From: a virus
Reading direction: 5' to 3' (one strand)
Virus record (IMG/VR): IMGVR_UViG_3300037116_000081
Span: 21,925 to 85,924 of that record
DNA length: 64,000 bases
A program made the translations under genes and the position numbers. Below, in pieces: positions 14,445 to 20,711 of the stretch (positions are counted from its first letter, which is position 1; the number at the start of each line of letters is the position of its first letter). Below the pieces are notes generated by a model, which was given only the letters and a program-made list of their open reading frames with translations, was not told where the DNA came from and searched no databases.

Positions 14445-15278
14445 TCACAGAAATCTTTGATTGACCCAGCTCTGTACTCCATCCAGAAACTCAATTGGCC
14501 CAAAAGGCGTCTCCTGCGTTTTCCCGCATTCGTAATCCCAAACAGGCTCCCAGAGCTGAACCGATAACAGATCCCGCAAGTCCCGCTCAATCTCCGCGCT
14601 GTGCGTTGCGATGTGCAAGCGCTTCACTTTCGCGTTGAGGTCATCCAGCCCTGCGCGGATCACGAGGTATTCCTGGCCCTGTATGTCCACGTCGATCACA
14701 TCGACTAACTGGTGAGGGCGCAGAAGATCGGCCAACGTGACGGTTTCAGTTGTTAGCCCTTCTTCATTGAGCGTAGCTATCCGTTGTCCGTACCACTCAG
14801 CCGGCCGGCCAGTCAGAAAGAGACATTCGCCCGGTGTGTCCGATACTGCGGCTTCGACTAATGTCGGAATGATGCAAGGCGCTATGCCGAGTCCGTTATC
14901 TCGGCAATGTTGCAACATCCATTGGTAATGCGTGGGCTCCGCCTCCACCGCTACCAATCGGGTTCGCTCTAGCCCAGCCGCAAACGCCGCCCGCACAGAC
15001 CAGCGGCCATATCCGGCGCCCAGCTCCATGAACGTATAAATTTCGTTCGCGGCCTGCACGGATTCCAGTAGATCAATCCACTCAAAGTACTCTTCGTTGA
15101 ACGCAGGAAGCCCAGCTACTCCTACGGCGCCCGGCCCTTCCCTCGTTGTCTGCGCGGTGAATTCCGCCCGCGAAACAGTTCCGAGGAAGCTGTCACTTAG
15201 AAAAACAGGATTGCCCCACATGCGTAGAGGAGCCGGCTTCCGCACGAAATGAGAGAAGACTGGGTGATGTTCAGGCAT
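14445..15278 (-). CDS. FkbM-family methyltransferase
   Basis: 277 residues. SAM-binding motif I MELGAGYGRWS (~84-94), acidic loop VAVEAEPTHY (~109-118), and DVIDVDIQGQEYLVI (~190-205), the conserved FkbM segment. These enzymes O-methylate sugars or small molecules. Further FkbM/TylF-type genes lie at 55233, 55813 and 57748. Follows 15282-15605 by 3 nt. Confidence 0.8.
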   Translation of the reverse strand: MPEHHPVFSHFVRKPAPLRMWGNPVFLSDSFLGTVSRAEFTAQTTREGPGAVGVAGLPAFNEEYFEWIDLLESVQAANEIYTFMELGAGYGRWSVRAAFAAGLERTRLVAVEAEPTHYQWMLQHCRDNGLGIAPCIIPTLVEAAVSDTPGECLFLTGRPAEWYGQRIATLNEEGLTTETVTLADLLRPHQLVDVIDVDIQGQEYLVIRAGLDDLNAKVKRLHIATHSAEIERDLRDLLSVQLWEPVWDYECGKTQETPFGPIEFLDGVQSWVNQRFL

Positions 15279-15281
15279 TGC

Positions 15282-15605
15282 TCAAATCGATTCCCAAAAC
15301 GATTCCCTTGTCTTGAATGGAGGAGACTCAACATTTTCCGTCCCGCGCTGAACTGGGGTTTCAGCGCGTTGAGCACTCATCCACTTACTGAGGGCCTTCG
15401 ATGCGCAGGGTTCGGAGCAGATGTGTTTTTCTACTGTGTCGTCACCCGCGTTTACAACCGTCGTATCCCATGGGATTAATATAAAGACATCGGCGATCAA
15501 CAAGCTCGGCGTTCGCTGTTGCGCGTACGGCCTTAACCTCCACCAGTGATTCGATTCCTGCTTTTGCTTCCCGCACCCATCGCACGAGTAGACTTCGGAT
15601 TTCAT
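15282..15605 (-). CDS. zinc-finger-like protein with hairpin-encoded segment
   Basis: 107 residues with YSCDGCGKQ at the N-terminus and HICSEPCASKAL later, a probable treble-clef zinc site. Residues ~77-88 (AQRAETPVQRGTE) are translated B hairpin 15344-15368, after which a short tail continues. The zinc domain is complete before the hairpin. Confidence 0.6.
   Translation of the reverse strand: MKSEVYSCDGCGKQKQESNHWWRLRPYAQQRTPSLLIADVFILIPWDTTVVNAGDDTVEKHICSEPCASKALSKWMSAQRAETPVQRGTENVESPPFKTRESFWESI
15344..15368 (-). repeat. B hairpin without A partner
   Basis: 8-bp stem CGCGCTGA/TCAGCGCG, coding-strand loop AACCCCAGT. In frame near the C-terminus of 15282-15605. No A copy lies upstream before the next B, so it is an orphan. 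Confidence 0.8.
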
Positions 15606-15895
15606 TCCGCCATCCGTCCTTTACAGAACTCGCGATGCGCTCCCCGCTGGCCCTGAAGCAACATCACTTCCACGCAATTACAGCACAGCCCCGCGTGTTC
15701 ATCATTCGCGCCTGCGCTCAGTAGCGCGCCGCACTTCCGGCAATTGTGTGGTTCAAACAGCGGACGGAGACGCGTTCCCAGGTCCCTACAGAATCGCGCG
15801 AACTGAAACGGATCAGAAACAGCCAATCCCAAACCAAGCAACGCGAGCAGAGGGAAGAACAACACCAGGCCGACGTAATTGAATGCGCGTCTCAT
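15602..15895 (-). CDS. membrane protein with zinc ribbon
   Basis: 97 residues: membrane segment at ~8-27 (VGLVLFFPLLALLGLGLAV), then NCRKCGALLS...CCNCVEV, a zinc ribbon. Coupled by overlap to both neighbours. Confidence 0.6.
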   Translation of the reverse strand: MRRAFNYVGLVLFFPLLALLGLGLAVSDPFQFARFCRDLGTRLRPLFEPHNCRKCGALLSAGANDEHAGLCCNCVEVMLLQGQRGAHREFCKGRMAE

Positions 15896-16077
15896 ATTGG
15901 CCTCGCTATTACATCGTGGCTATAATGGTCCCACCAGAAATCATGAAAGCGACTCGCGTTCAACTCGCCGGCATCGGCTTTTAGCTGATCGAAGTCGGGC
16001 TCGAGCAACTCCTGTTCTGACGTGGCAACAAGCGAAGGGAACGCGAGCGAGCACGATTTACAGAACAGTTCGAACAT
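15892..16077 (-). CDS. small Cys-containing protein
   Basis: 61 residues starting MFELFCKSCSLAFPS; the CxxC and downstream acidic helix suggest a half zinc ribbon. No further assignment. Confidence 0.5.
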   Translation of the reverse strand: MFELFCKSCSLAFPSLVATSEQELLEPDFDQLKADAGELNASRFHDFWWDHYSHDVIARPI

Positions 16078-16719
16078 TTACGCGGCCCTTCGGCTCTTCC
16101 CCACGCCTGCGTTCACGTGAGCCAGCGCGGTTTTGAAAAGCTCATCGAAAGATTGCCCGTCTTTGCCGGCCGCGAGTACGGCCTCCTGCGCTTCAGCAAA
16201 AGGAACTTTCAGATTGCAGAGAGCAGAGAGCACATCTTGATGAACTGAAGAAAGCATTTCGCGGTATTGTACTACACTTCCACGTTTTGCGTTTCGCGCT
16301 GCACTGGAGTTGCAGCGCGTTGGGAGTTCTTTCCCGAAAACTTTGGCAGGACCTCCCACAGTTGCCCGGTTAGGCGACGTACCCGACCATTTCTGGCTGT
16401 GACTTACCCGTCCCTGTTGTGCCTGGACGCCGATGGATTCAGATTTCTCTGAACGGACGGACTCGCTCATCTCAAGGTCCTGGGTCTTGCGACCGCGCTT
16501 ATATGCGCCACTACTCCAGTGTGGCGCAAGACGAAAACTATCGAGATTCAAAAAGAGCCGGGCAACCTTACTGCAACCGATTGCCCGGACAAGAAGTACA
16601 TGCGAAATTACAGATACTCCAAAGCCTATCAGAAACATCCACCCAGGTAAAGAGCGAGTCGCAACCACGCAGAGGGAAACCAGGGCGACACCAGCGAGGA
16701 AGCTGTAGGCGTGTTTCAT
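16078..16719 (-). CDS. mosaic protein: membrane domain, two in-frame hairpins, UBA-like C-terminus
   Basis: 213 residues. Residues 1-50 hold two membrane segments. An A-hairpin peptide follows (SFRLAPHWSSGAYKRG), then a Ser/Lys-rich linker that contains its own ATG (MSESVRSEKSES). Next comes a B-hairpin segment (PTRCNSSAARNAKR), and last ~60 residues (DVLSALCNLKVPFAEAQEAV) resembling the RuvA domain III/UBA helical fold. The two hairpins mark the domain joints, so this may be a cassette inserted in frame, or three short genes that fused. Confidence 0.5.
   Translation of the reverse strand: MKHAYSFLAGVALVSLCVVATRSLPGWMFLIGFGVSVISHVLLVRAIGCSKVARLFLNLDSFRLAPHWSSGAYKRGRKTQDLEMSESVRSEKSESIGVQAQQGRVSHSQKWSGTSPNRATVGGPAKVFGKELPTRCNSSAARNAKRGSVVQYREMLSSVHQDVLSALCNLKVPFAEAQEAVLAAGKDGQSFDELFKTALAHVNAGVGKSRRAA
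16295..16319 (-). repeat. B hairpin, cassette 8 closing, in frame
   Basis: 8-bp stem CGCGCTGC/GCAGCGCG; coding-strand loop AACTCCAGT, complementary at 8 of 9 positions to its A partner. Confidence 0.8.
16504..16528 (-). repeat. A hairpin, cassette 8 opening, in frame
   Basis: 8-bp stem TGCGCCAC/GTGGCGCA with coding-strand loop ACTGGAGTA. The stem shares almost no bases with other copies while the loop is unchanged, good evidence for conserved structure. Confidence 0.85.
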
Positions 16720-17021
16720 TTTAACACCTCAGCATTTTCCGTCTCGCGCTGAATTGGAGTCGGATCGTCAGGCAGAAGTTCCAGTTCGTTTAGCTCGAAT
16801 GGTATCGCCCCGCCGAGCATCATCTTGGGACCGAAGACCTCAAAGATATTCCAGAGCTGAGTTTCGATCAAGCCATCCCGCCAGCCGGAATAGACTGCGT
16901 CACAATATTTTTCCCCATCCTGGATGTGGCCGAACACCACACGCGAATAGAAATTAACGAGGATGTTTTGCCCGTGTCTGTTGAGCTTCACCCGGACTCG
17001 TCGGTTAAGGTTGATCTTCAT
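16716..17021 (-). CDS. hypothetical protein ending in a decayed B hairpin
   Basis: 101 residues, basic N-terminus with strands (KINLNRRVRVKLNRHGQNIL), then YCDAVYSGWRDGLIETQLW. The end DDPTPIQRETENAEV is the remnant of a B-hairpin peptide (compare ETPVQRETE). No family recognised. Confidence 0.6.
   Translation of the reverse strand: MKINLNRRVRVKLNRHGQNILVNFYSRVVFGHIQDGEKYCDAVYSGWRDGLIETQLWNIFEVFGPKMMLGGAIPFELNELELLPDDPTPIQRETENAEVLK
16745..16760 (-). repeat. half B hairpin (remnant), cassette 7 closing
   Basis: CGCGCTG plus loop-like AATTGGAGT are present but the second stem arm has been replaced. Confidence 0.6.
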
Positions 17022-17095
17022 GATTTATTTTGTCCCGAAACCAGCCACAAAACAAGTAACCAAAGTACCATTCTTGTCGTAGTACGAAATCCCTA

Positions 17096-17118
17096 TGTGC
17101 TGCATTCCAGGGCAGCAC
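17096..17118 (-). repeat. A hairpin, cassette 7 opening
   Basis: 8-bp stem TGTGCTGC/GCAGCACA with a shortened loop (coding strand CTGGAAT). 17022-17136 has no firm gene; a possible 30-40 residue frame (RLVLPWNAAHRDFVLRQ) runs through it. Confidence 0.7.
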
Positions 17119-17136
17119 AAGACGCAACCTGCCCAG

Positions 17137-17292
17137 TCAGCAATCGCCGAAATTAACAGTCCAGAGCGCTACAATCTTCTGCCAAAACGATCCATGGCCG
17201 GTCATCTGTATTTCACAGGTCCCGTACTTATAAGTAGTCGCCAGCAATGGCAGACCGCAGATCAGCACACCACATGCGAGAATGCGTTTCAT
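17137..17292 (-). CDS. small secreted/membrane protein, paralogue of 30047-30202
   Basis: 51 residues with signal-like N-terminus (MKRILACGVLICGLPLLA) and two later cysteines (GTCEIQ...NFGDC). The copy at 30047 differs at one residue by eye (GSFWQK versus GSLWQK). AAGGAGG precedes the start. Secreted two-cysteine peptide of unknown role. Confidence 0.65.
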   Translation of the reverse strand: MKRILACGVLICGLPLLATTYKYGTCEIQMTGHGSFWQKIVALWTVNFGDC

Positions 17293-17322
17293 TTGCCTCC
17301 TTTCTCCCCATTTTCTTCGTCT

Positions 17323-17347
17323 CGCGCTGAACTGGGATTTTAGCGCG
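17323..17347 (-). repeat. B hairpin, cassette 6 closing
   Basis: Stem CGCGCTGA/TTAGCGCG, one pair being G-U on the + strand (A-C on the coding strand); coding-strand loop AATCCCAGT. It lies between 17356-17634 and 17137-17292. Confidence 0.75.
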
Positions 17348-17355
17348 TTGAGCTT

Positions 17356-17634
17356 TCAGTCCGTGTGGCATCGAAAATACCAGCCACCGTTTTGAGACTT
17401 GGTCCTCGGGATATCCGGGTCTTTTCCGAAGCGCGGTTTTGCGCAACGCGCCTGTTCAAGCCAATCTCCCCGATCCGTCGCCGCAATAATCACCACCGGC
17501 TGAGATAATGGCATTTCCGCAAACACGATCAAACAAGCGCCTACCTGCGGAATGATAGACCGCTCATGGAAGCCTACGACAAGGTACCCGCGTTCCTGAA
17601 TCAGGAAGCTTGCAACTTCATCACCTTTGGTCAT
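17356..17634 (-). CDS. hypothetical protein
   Basis: 92 residues, alpha/beta (GDEVASFLIQERGYLVVGFH, LIVFAEMPLSQPVVIIAA). ATG 17634 is chosen because it lies 9 nt after GGAGG supplied by the A hairpin; an in-frame TTG at 17643 is too close. Ends with GGWYFRCHTD. No family recognised. Confidence 0.55.
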   Translation of the reverse strand: MTKGDEVASFLIQERGYLVVGFHERSIIPQVGACLIVFAEMPLSQPVVIIAATDRGDWLEQARCAKPRFGKDPDIPRTKSQNGGWYFRCHTD

Positions 17635-17639
17635 GATGC

Positions 17640-18047
17640 TCAACCTCCCAACGTCCTGCTACTCCAGTGCAGGACGAAACGAATACCATTCCTCATAAGA
17701 ATAGCGGCTATAATCACCACTCCGAACCACAACATGGACGGCTCCGGAGTAATCGTTGGCGGTGGCACGTACGGCGGCGGCACAATTGTCTGTCCTGGAG
17801 GAATCACAGGAGGCCCCGGAGGGATGACCACGGCCACATACGCAGGCGGCTCCCACGTCTCCGCTTTCGGCGCGCACCATTGGATTGCAGGGTTCAGGAC
17901 CGAATTCTCACAGATAATTTTATCCGTCCCATAACCCGGAAAGTAGACTACCGTTGTCCAGGCGTCCTGTTGCAAGGTGATCACGAGATCGCCGTAGGTA
18001 AACGGTGTCGTACCGTTCCCCATTGGCTGCTGAAGATTGACACTCAT
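17640..18047 (-). CDS. PEP-CTERM-like protein, tail altered by an A hairpin
   Basis: 135 residues, start ATG 18047 seven bases after GGAGG (an ATG at 18053 is too close). A globular domain shared with 29598-29957 (QQDAWTTVVYF, VLNPAIQWCAPKAETW) is followed by a Pro-rich linker. Then comes the motif TPEPSM, a membrane segment (LWFGVVIIAAILM) and RNG, where the paralogue has the basic end RNRKRR. Here the basic end is replaced by the hairpin peptide IRFVLHWSSRTLGG. No N-terminal signal peptide is visible. Confidence 0.65.
   Translation of the reverse strand: MSVNLQQPMGNGTTPFTYGDLVITLQQDAWTTVVYFPGYGTDKIICENSVLNPAIQWCAPKAETWEPPAYVAVVIPPGPPVIPPGQTIVPPPYVPPPTITPEPSMLWFGVVIIAAILMRNGIRFVLHWSSRTLGG
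17652..17676 (-). repeat. A hairpin, cassette 6 opening
   Basis: 8-bp stem CGTCCTGC/GCAGGACG, coding-strand loop ACTGGAGTA, at the 3' end of the PEP-CTERM-like gene; its TTGGGAGG flank is the ribosome binding site for 17356-17634. Confidence 0.85.
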
Positions 18048-18523
18048 TAGCATTCCTCCGTCTCGCGCTGAACTGGGGTTTCAGCGCGGGGAACCTCCGA
18101 CCAATCCCAGAGACTTAGCGCGCCTTTTGCAGGAATCGGAGTTTCGAACGCGCGCACATTTTTAAGTATCCAACCAAACCGATTCGGAGAATAGTCTCCG
18201 AATGCACGCTCTCTTTCCGTGTCCAGTTCAGGGTAATCGTCAAACACTCCCGAGAGGCAGCCGCGCGCCTCTGTCGGAAGAATGTCAATGAGTTCGCATG
18301 TTGCGATAATCTTCCCAATAGGAAGTTGTAACGCGGACACCACGGAAAGGGAAGAACGGAATGGCTCAATTAGAACGTAATCGCGGCAATCGGGCGGGAA
18401 GCCCTTCGCGGCGTGTATCGCAAGCGGCCCACGGTACGCGGTGCTCCAGGAGCGTGTCTCGATTCTCTTCGCCCCGAGTGCTACAAGCGTAGCCCATGGC
18501 TGAGTGAGAGTCAGGGCTTTCAT
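18047..18523 (-). CDS. ASCH-domain protein
   Basis: 158 residues. The N-terminus MKALTLTQPWATLVALGAKR followed by ETRSW and RGPLAIHAAKGFP is the ASCH (PUA-like) signature; PIGKIIATCEL and LSLWDW complete the fold. ASCH proteins bind RNA or modified nucleotides and may act as coactivators or nucleases. The last residues (PRAETPVQRETEEC) are B hairpin. Preceded by A hairpin 18538, so it forms cassette 5. Confidence 0.82.
   Translation of the reverse strand: MKALTLTQPWATLVALGAKRIETRSWSTAYRGPLAIHAAKGFPPDCRDYVLIEPFRSSLSVVSALQLPIGKIIATCELIDILPTEARGCLSGVFDDYPELDTERERAFGDYSPNRFGWILKNVRAFETPIPAKGALSLWDWSEVPRAETPVQRETEEC
18064..18088 (-). repeat. B hairpin, cassette 5 closing, in frame
   Basis: 8-bp stem CGCGCTGA/TCAGCGCG, coding-strand loop AACCCCAGT; its 3' flank ACGGAGG is the ribosome binding site for the next gene. 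Confidence 0.85.
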
Positions 18524-18582
18524 GCGAGACCTCCCAACGTGCTGCTACTCCAGTGCAGCACGAAACGAATACTACTCCTCAT
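18520..18582 (-). CDS. 20-residue coupling ORF carrying an A hairpin
   Basis: Starts inside the end of 18572-18697 and stops in ATGA overlap with the ASCH gene. Encodes MRSSIRFVLHWSSSTLGGLA. Confidence 0.4.
   Translation of the reverse strand: MRSSIRFVLHWSSSTLGGLA
18538..18562 (-). repeat. A hairpin, cassette 5 opening
   Basis: 8-bp stem CGTGCTGC/GCAGCACG, coding-strand loop ACTGGAGTA, flanks TTCGTTT and TTGGGAGG: the archetypal copy. Confidence 0.9.
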
Positions 18583-18697
18583 TCTTTGGCCATTTCGCAC
18601 GGTCAGTCTTAGGGTACTTTGCGTTCGACGTAAACACTTCGTACGCAGCCATCCCGAGCAGGCATACGATGAGGAGAAAGCATCCAAGTGCAATCAT
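18572..18697 (-). CDS. small membrane protein, truncated paralogue of 30244-30444
   Basis: 41 residues (MIALGCFLLIVCLLGMAAYE membrane segment, then KYPKTDRAKWPKNEE). The paralogue continues with a zinc ribbon; here the frame stops just before the A hairpin, so the hairpin seems to have replaced the 3' part. ATGA overlap with 18694-19134. Confidence 0.6.
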   Translation of the reverse strand: MIALGCFLLIVCLLGMAAYEVFTSNAKYPKTDRAKWPKNEE

Positions 18698-19134
18698 GCG
18701 GCCCTCCGTTGAATCAACTGATCTCTAAGGTATTCCCCGCAGACACGGAAAGCTCTGAGAATCGCATTCTTGGCCCCATAGGCAACCGGATCTAGCAAGA
18801 ATTCTTGCCCTCTGTAAAGCGCATGCCAGTAACGCAAGCCTGCTTCTTCCTCACGTGGGACGATTACCAGCCGCGGCTTCTCTCTCAACTCCCGTAAAAT
18901 CTCCTGCACATCCAATTCGTAAGTCTGAATGAATCGCGGCCATCCGATCCGGTGTTGCTCTTCGTGATGCGCGGAGCACAGCGGCAACGTGTCCAGGTCA
19001 GAGCGCTTCTGTCCCATCCCGCGTGATCCCGGAGCGTGCGCCGCTTGGACTCCCCGCGTGCGGCCGCAACCTGGCACAGCGCAAGGAAGCGTGCGGATGA
19101 AGGCGAGATGTTCGGGAGAGCGTGTGGGAGTCAT
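18694..19134 (-). CDS. HNH-like nuclease (DUF968/recombination-associated type)
   Basis: 146 residues. PCAVPGCGRTRGVQAAHAPG, then SDLDTLPLCSAHHEEQHRIG, shows the CxxC + AH + LC..HH..QH layout of phage HNH-type proteins related to DUF968. These are single-strand or junction-associated nucleases found near recombination genes. The C-terminus is a basic helical tail. Confidence 0.75.
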   Translation of the reverse strand: MTPTRSPEHLAFIRTLPCAVPGCGRTRGVQAAHAPGSRGMGQKRSDLDTLPLCSAHHEEQHRIGWPRFIQTYELDVQEILRELREKPRLVIVPREEEAGLRYWHALYRGQEFLLDPVAYGAKNAILRAFRVCGEYLRDQLIQRRAA

Positions 19135-19138
19135 GTGT

Positions 19139-19444
19139 CTACAAGAACCTCTGCGCTACCCAACCGACTCCCAGGATCATCAGCAGTCCACAAATTTCAT
19201 AGATTTCCCTAAAGTGAAAGGGATATTCTCTTTCGGGTTTGGGCTTCTTGAAATTACGCCGCCTGAACATCGCGACAAGGCAGGACACGCCAATACTTCT
19301 TGCTACACCCAACGGTCTGACGTCGGTATAGGAAACGATAAACCACAGCCAAAAAAAGCTGGTTACGTATCCGGCCAAAACAATACTGATAGGCACCAGC
19401 AATATCCCGACGCAGCCCCAAGCCGAATCTTTTGTTTCGCCCAT
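19139..19444 (-). CDS. multi-pass membrane protein
   Basis: 101 residues, membrane segments at ~12-40 (ILLVPISIVLAGYVTSFFWL WFIV) and ~80-95, with a basic cytoplasmic loop (RRRNFKKPKPERE). GAGGCAAG precedes the start at 19444. Unknown function. Confidence 0.55.
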   Translation of the reverse strand: MGETKDSAWGCVGILLVPISIVLAGYVTSFFWLWFIVSYTDVRPLGVARSIGVSCLVAMFRRRNFKKPKPEREYPFHFREIYEICGLLMILGVGWVAQRFL

Positions 19445-19498
19445 GCGTTAATCTTGCCTCAGCGCGCGCACGCCGTCAAGATCCGGAAGTACTAGGAC

Positions 19499-19699
19499 TC
19501 ACACGCCAGCATCATCTTCCGTTTCGCGCTGAACTGGGGTTTCAGCGCGTTGAAAGTTCGCAACAAAGAATTGGCGCGAATAAAATCCCACGTCGCCTGA
19601 GTCGAACTTCACCGCGACGTAATTGCATCCCAGATTCACCTTGGTGATTTCACCAACGCTCCGTCTCGTAACTTTGTCACCCACTTTGAAATCTTCCAT
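19499..19699 (-). CDS. SH3/KOW-like small protein with hairpin-encoded C-terminus
   Basis: 66 residues; VGDKVTRRSVGEITKVNLG then VAVKFDSGDVGFYS suggests a five-strand SH3-like barrel. The end (FQRAETPVQRETEDDAGV) is B hairpin 19525-19549. Confidence 0.55.
   Translation of the reverse strand: MEDFKVGDKVTRRSVGEITKVNLGCNYVAVKFDSGDVGFYSRQFFVANFQRAETPVQRETEDDAGV
19525..19549 (-). repeat. B hairpin without A partner
   Basis: 8-bp stem CGCGCTGA/TCAGCGCG, coding-strand loop AACCCCAGT. Rightmost complete copy of the family in the window. Confidence 0.85.
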
Positions 19700-19700
19700 T

Positions 19701-19904
19701 TCACCAACCGTAGCGCTGAGCGTGCTCCATCATCCGTGGCCACCAACTGCCCGGCTGTTGGCTGGGTCCGTCGTAGCCGATCATCCAGTATTCCCGCGCG
19801 CCTTCGAGAATTCGCCTTGCTCCCCCGCTACCTCCCGGCATGTACCAACCTTCACGCATCGCGAGCGCTCGGTCCTTTCGTGGCAGGCTTACGATCTGCT
19901 TCAC
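19701..19904 (-). CDS. conserved small protein, paralogue of 63687-63890
   Basis: 67 residues from a GTG start (KQIVSLPRKDRALAMREGWY, then EYWMIGYDGP). About 90% identical to 63687-63890. Function unknown. The downstream gene starts the next coupled unit. Confidence 0.6.
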   Translation of the reverse strand: MKQIVSLPRKDRALAMREGWYMPGGSGGARRILEGAREYWMIGYDGPSQQPGSWWPRMMEHAQRYGW

Positions 19905-20014
19905 TACTTTCCTTTGGCGAATGATTCACGGCAGTCCACTTGGCCGCCGTTTAAGATTGGAATTCCACCCTTGGCTATGCACGCATCGACTATCTTGGTC
20001 TGGATTTCCAGCAT
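19709..20014. repeat. 306-bp duplication, copy 1 (copy 2 at 63695-64000)
   Basis: Covers gene 19701-19904 and the 3' part of 19904-20212. Differences cluster in the small gene; the last ~110 bp are identical by eye. Copy 2 runs off the window, so the duplication is longer. Confidence 0.9.
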
Positions 20015-20212
20015 TCGTTTGTTTGATTCCATGCCGAATTGCAGGTCACGTGCGCTCTGTGCAGCCTTCGTCACTTCTTCGCTAGACGCGCAACTCTTGG
20101 TCAGTTGATCCCGAAGTGGCTGGTTCAAAATCGCACCGGCCATCCAGCCGCCAATCATCGCCCCGAGAATCCCTAGCAGCAAACTGCAAAGCAGGGTGGT
20201 TCGCAAGTTCAT
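19904..20212 (-). CDS. membrane-anchored small protein
   Basis: 102 residues from ATG 20212 (an upstream in-frame start would overlap the previous gene). Membrane anchor LLCSLLLGILGAMIGGWMAG, then a soluble helix with cysteines (SCASSEEV, DACIAKGG, QVDCRE). Spanin-like or exclusion protein possible. A near-identical 3' copy is at the right edge. Confidence 0.55.
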   Translation of the reverse strand: MNLRTTLLCSLLLGILGAMIGGWMAGAILNQPLRDQLTKSCASSEEVTKAAQSARDLQFGMESNKRMLEIQTKIVDACIAKGGIPILNGGQVDCRESFAKGK

Positions 20213-20228
20213 GTTAGGCTCACTTTCA

Positions 20229-20711
20229 TCATTCCAATCTAAAAACCGTTCCGTCAAACCAGATCGGATATTCCTGCCCTGGAACCAACGAACTCGCCGT
20301 CGGATCGTTCTTGCCCGTCTTGTCTTTGATGTTCACCGGCCCTACATTGTCGATGTTCAGTGAGCATACGCCCGTCGCGTTCGTCACGTCGGGCACCAGC
20401 CGCAAATGCATTCCTTTGGTGTACACCGTCAGAACTTGGCAACCGGCCGCACCGAAAGAGTACGTGTACGCTGGAGTCTTGTTGCTCGAAAACACCGCAT
20501 CACAGACGCCGGATTGCGCCGTGGCCTTCGTCAGAAGCGTTGCGGTGTTGGCATCAACGAACCAGCCTTTACCTGGCGTGAAATACTGAACAAGATTCTT
20601 GCCCATCTGAAGGCCTTGCATGGGATTGATTGCCGTCGAGGCGAGCGCGGCCGCAACGCAGAAGCCGACCGCGGCGCCGCAGAGGAACCCGCGGCTCAGT
20701 GACGATACCAT
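20229..20711 (-). CDS. signal-peptide-bearing beta-rich protein
   Basis: 160 residues; hydrophobic N-terminus (GFLCGAAVGFCVAAALASTA), then a beta-rich domain with paired cysteines (GVCDAVF, GCQVLTV, GVCSLNI) ending PGQEYPIWFDGTVFRLE, a pattern seen in phage virion and tail-tip decoration proteins. Overlaps the collagen-like gene upstream by 16 nt. Confidence 0.6.
   Translation of the reverse strand: MVSSLSRGFLCGAAVGFCVAAALASTAINPMQGLQMGKNLVQYFTPGKGWFVDANTATLLTKATAQSGVCDAVFSSNKTPAYTYSFGAAGCQVLTVYTKGMHLRLVPDVTNATGVCSLNIDNVGPVNIKDKTGKNDPTASSLVPGQEYPIWFDGTVFRLE

Noticed and set aside
17228-17371. 47-codon frame through B hairpin 17323 (AQRAKIPVQRETK)
   Set aside because: Its second half is the shadow frame of the well supported gene 17137-17292; kept only as a note that the hairpin is readable.
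4301-19549. CRISPR array
   Set aside because: Copies are irregularly spaced, alternate in orientation, and the sequences between them are genes, not uniform spacers; no cas genes.
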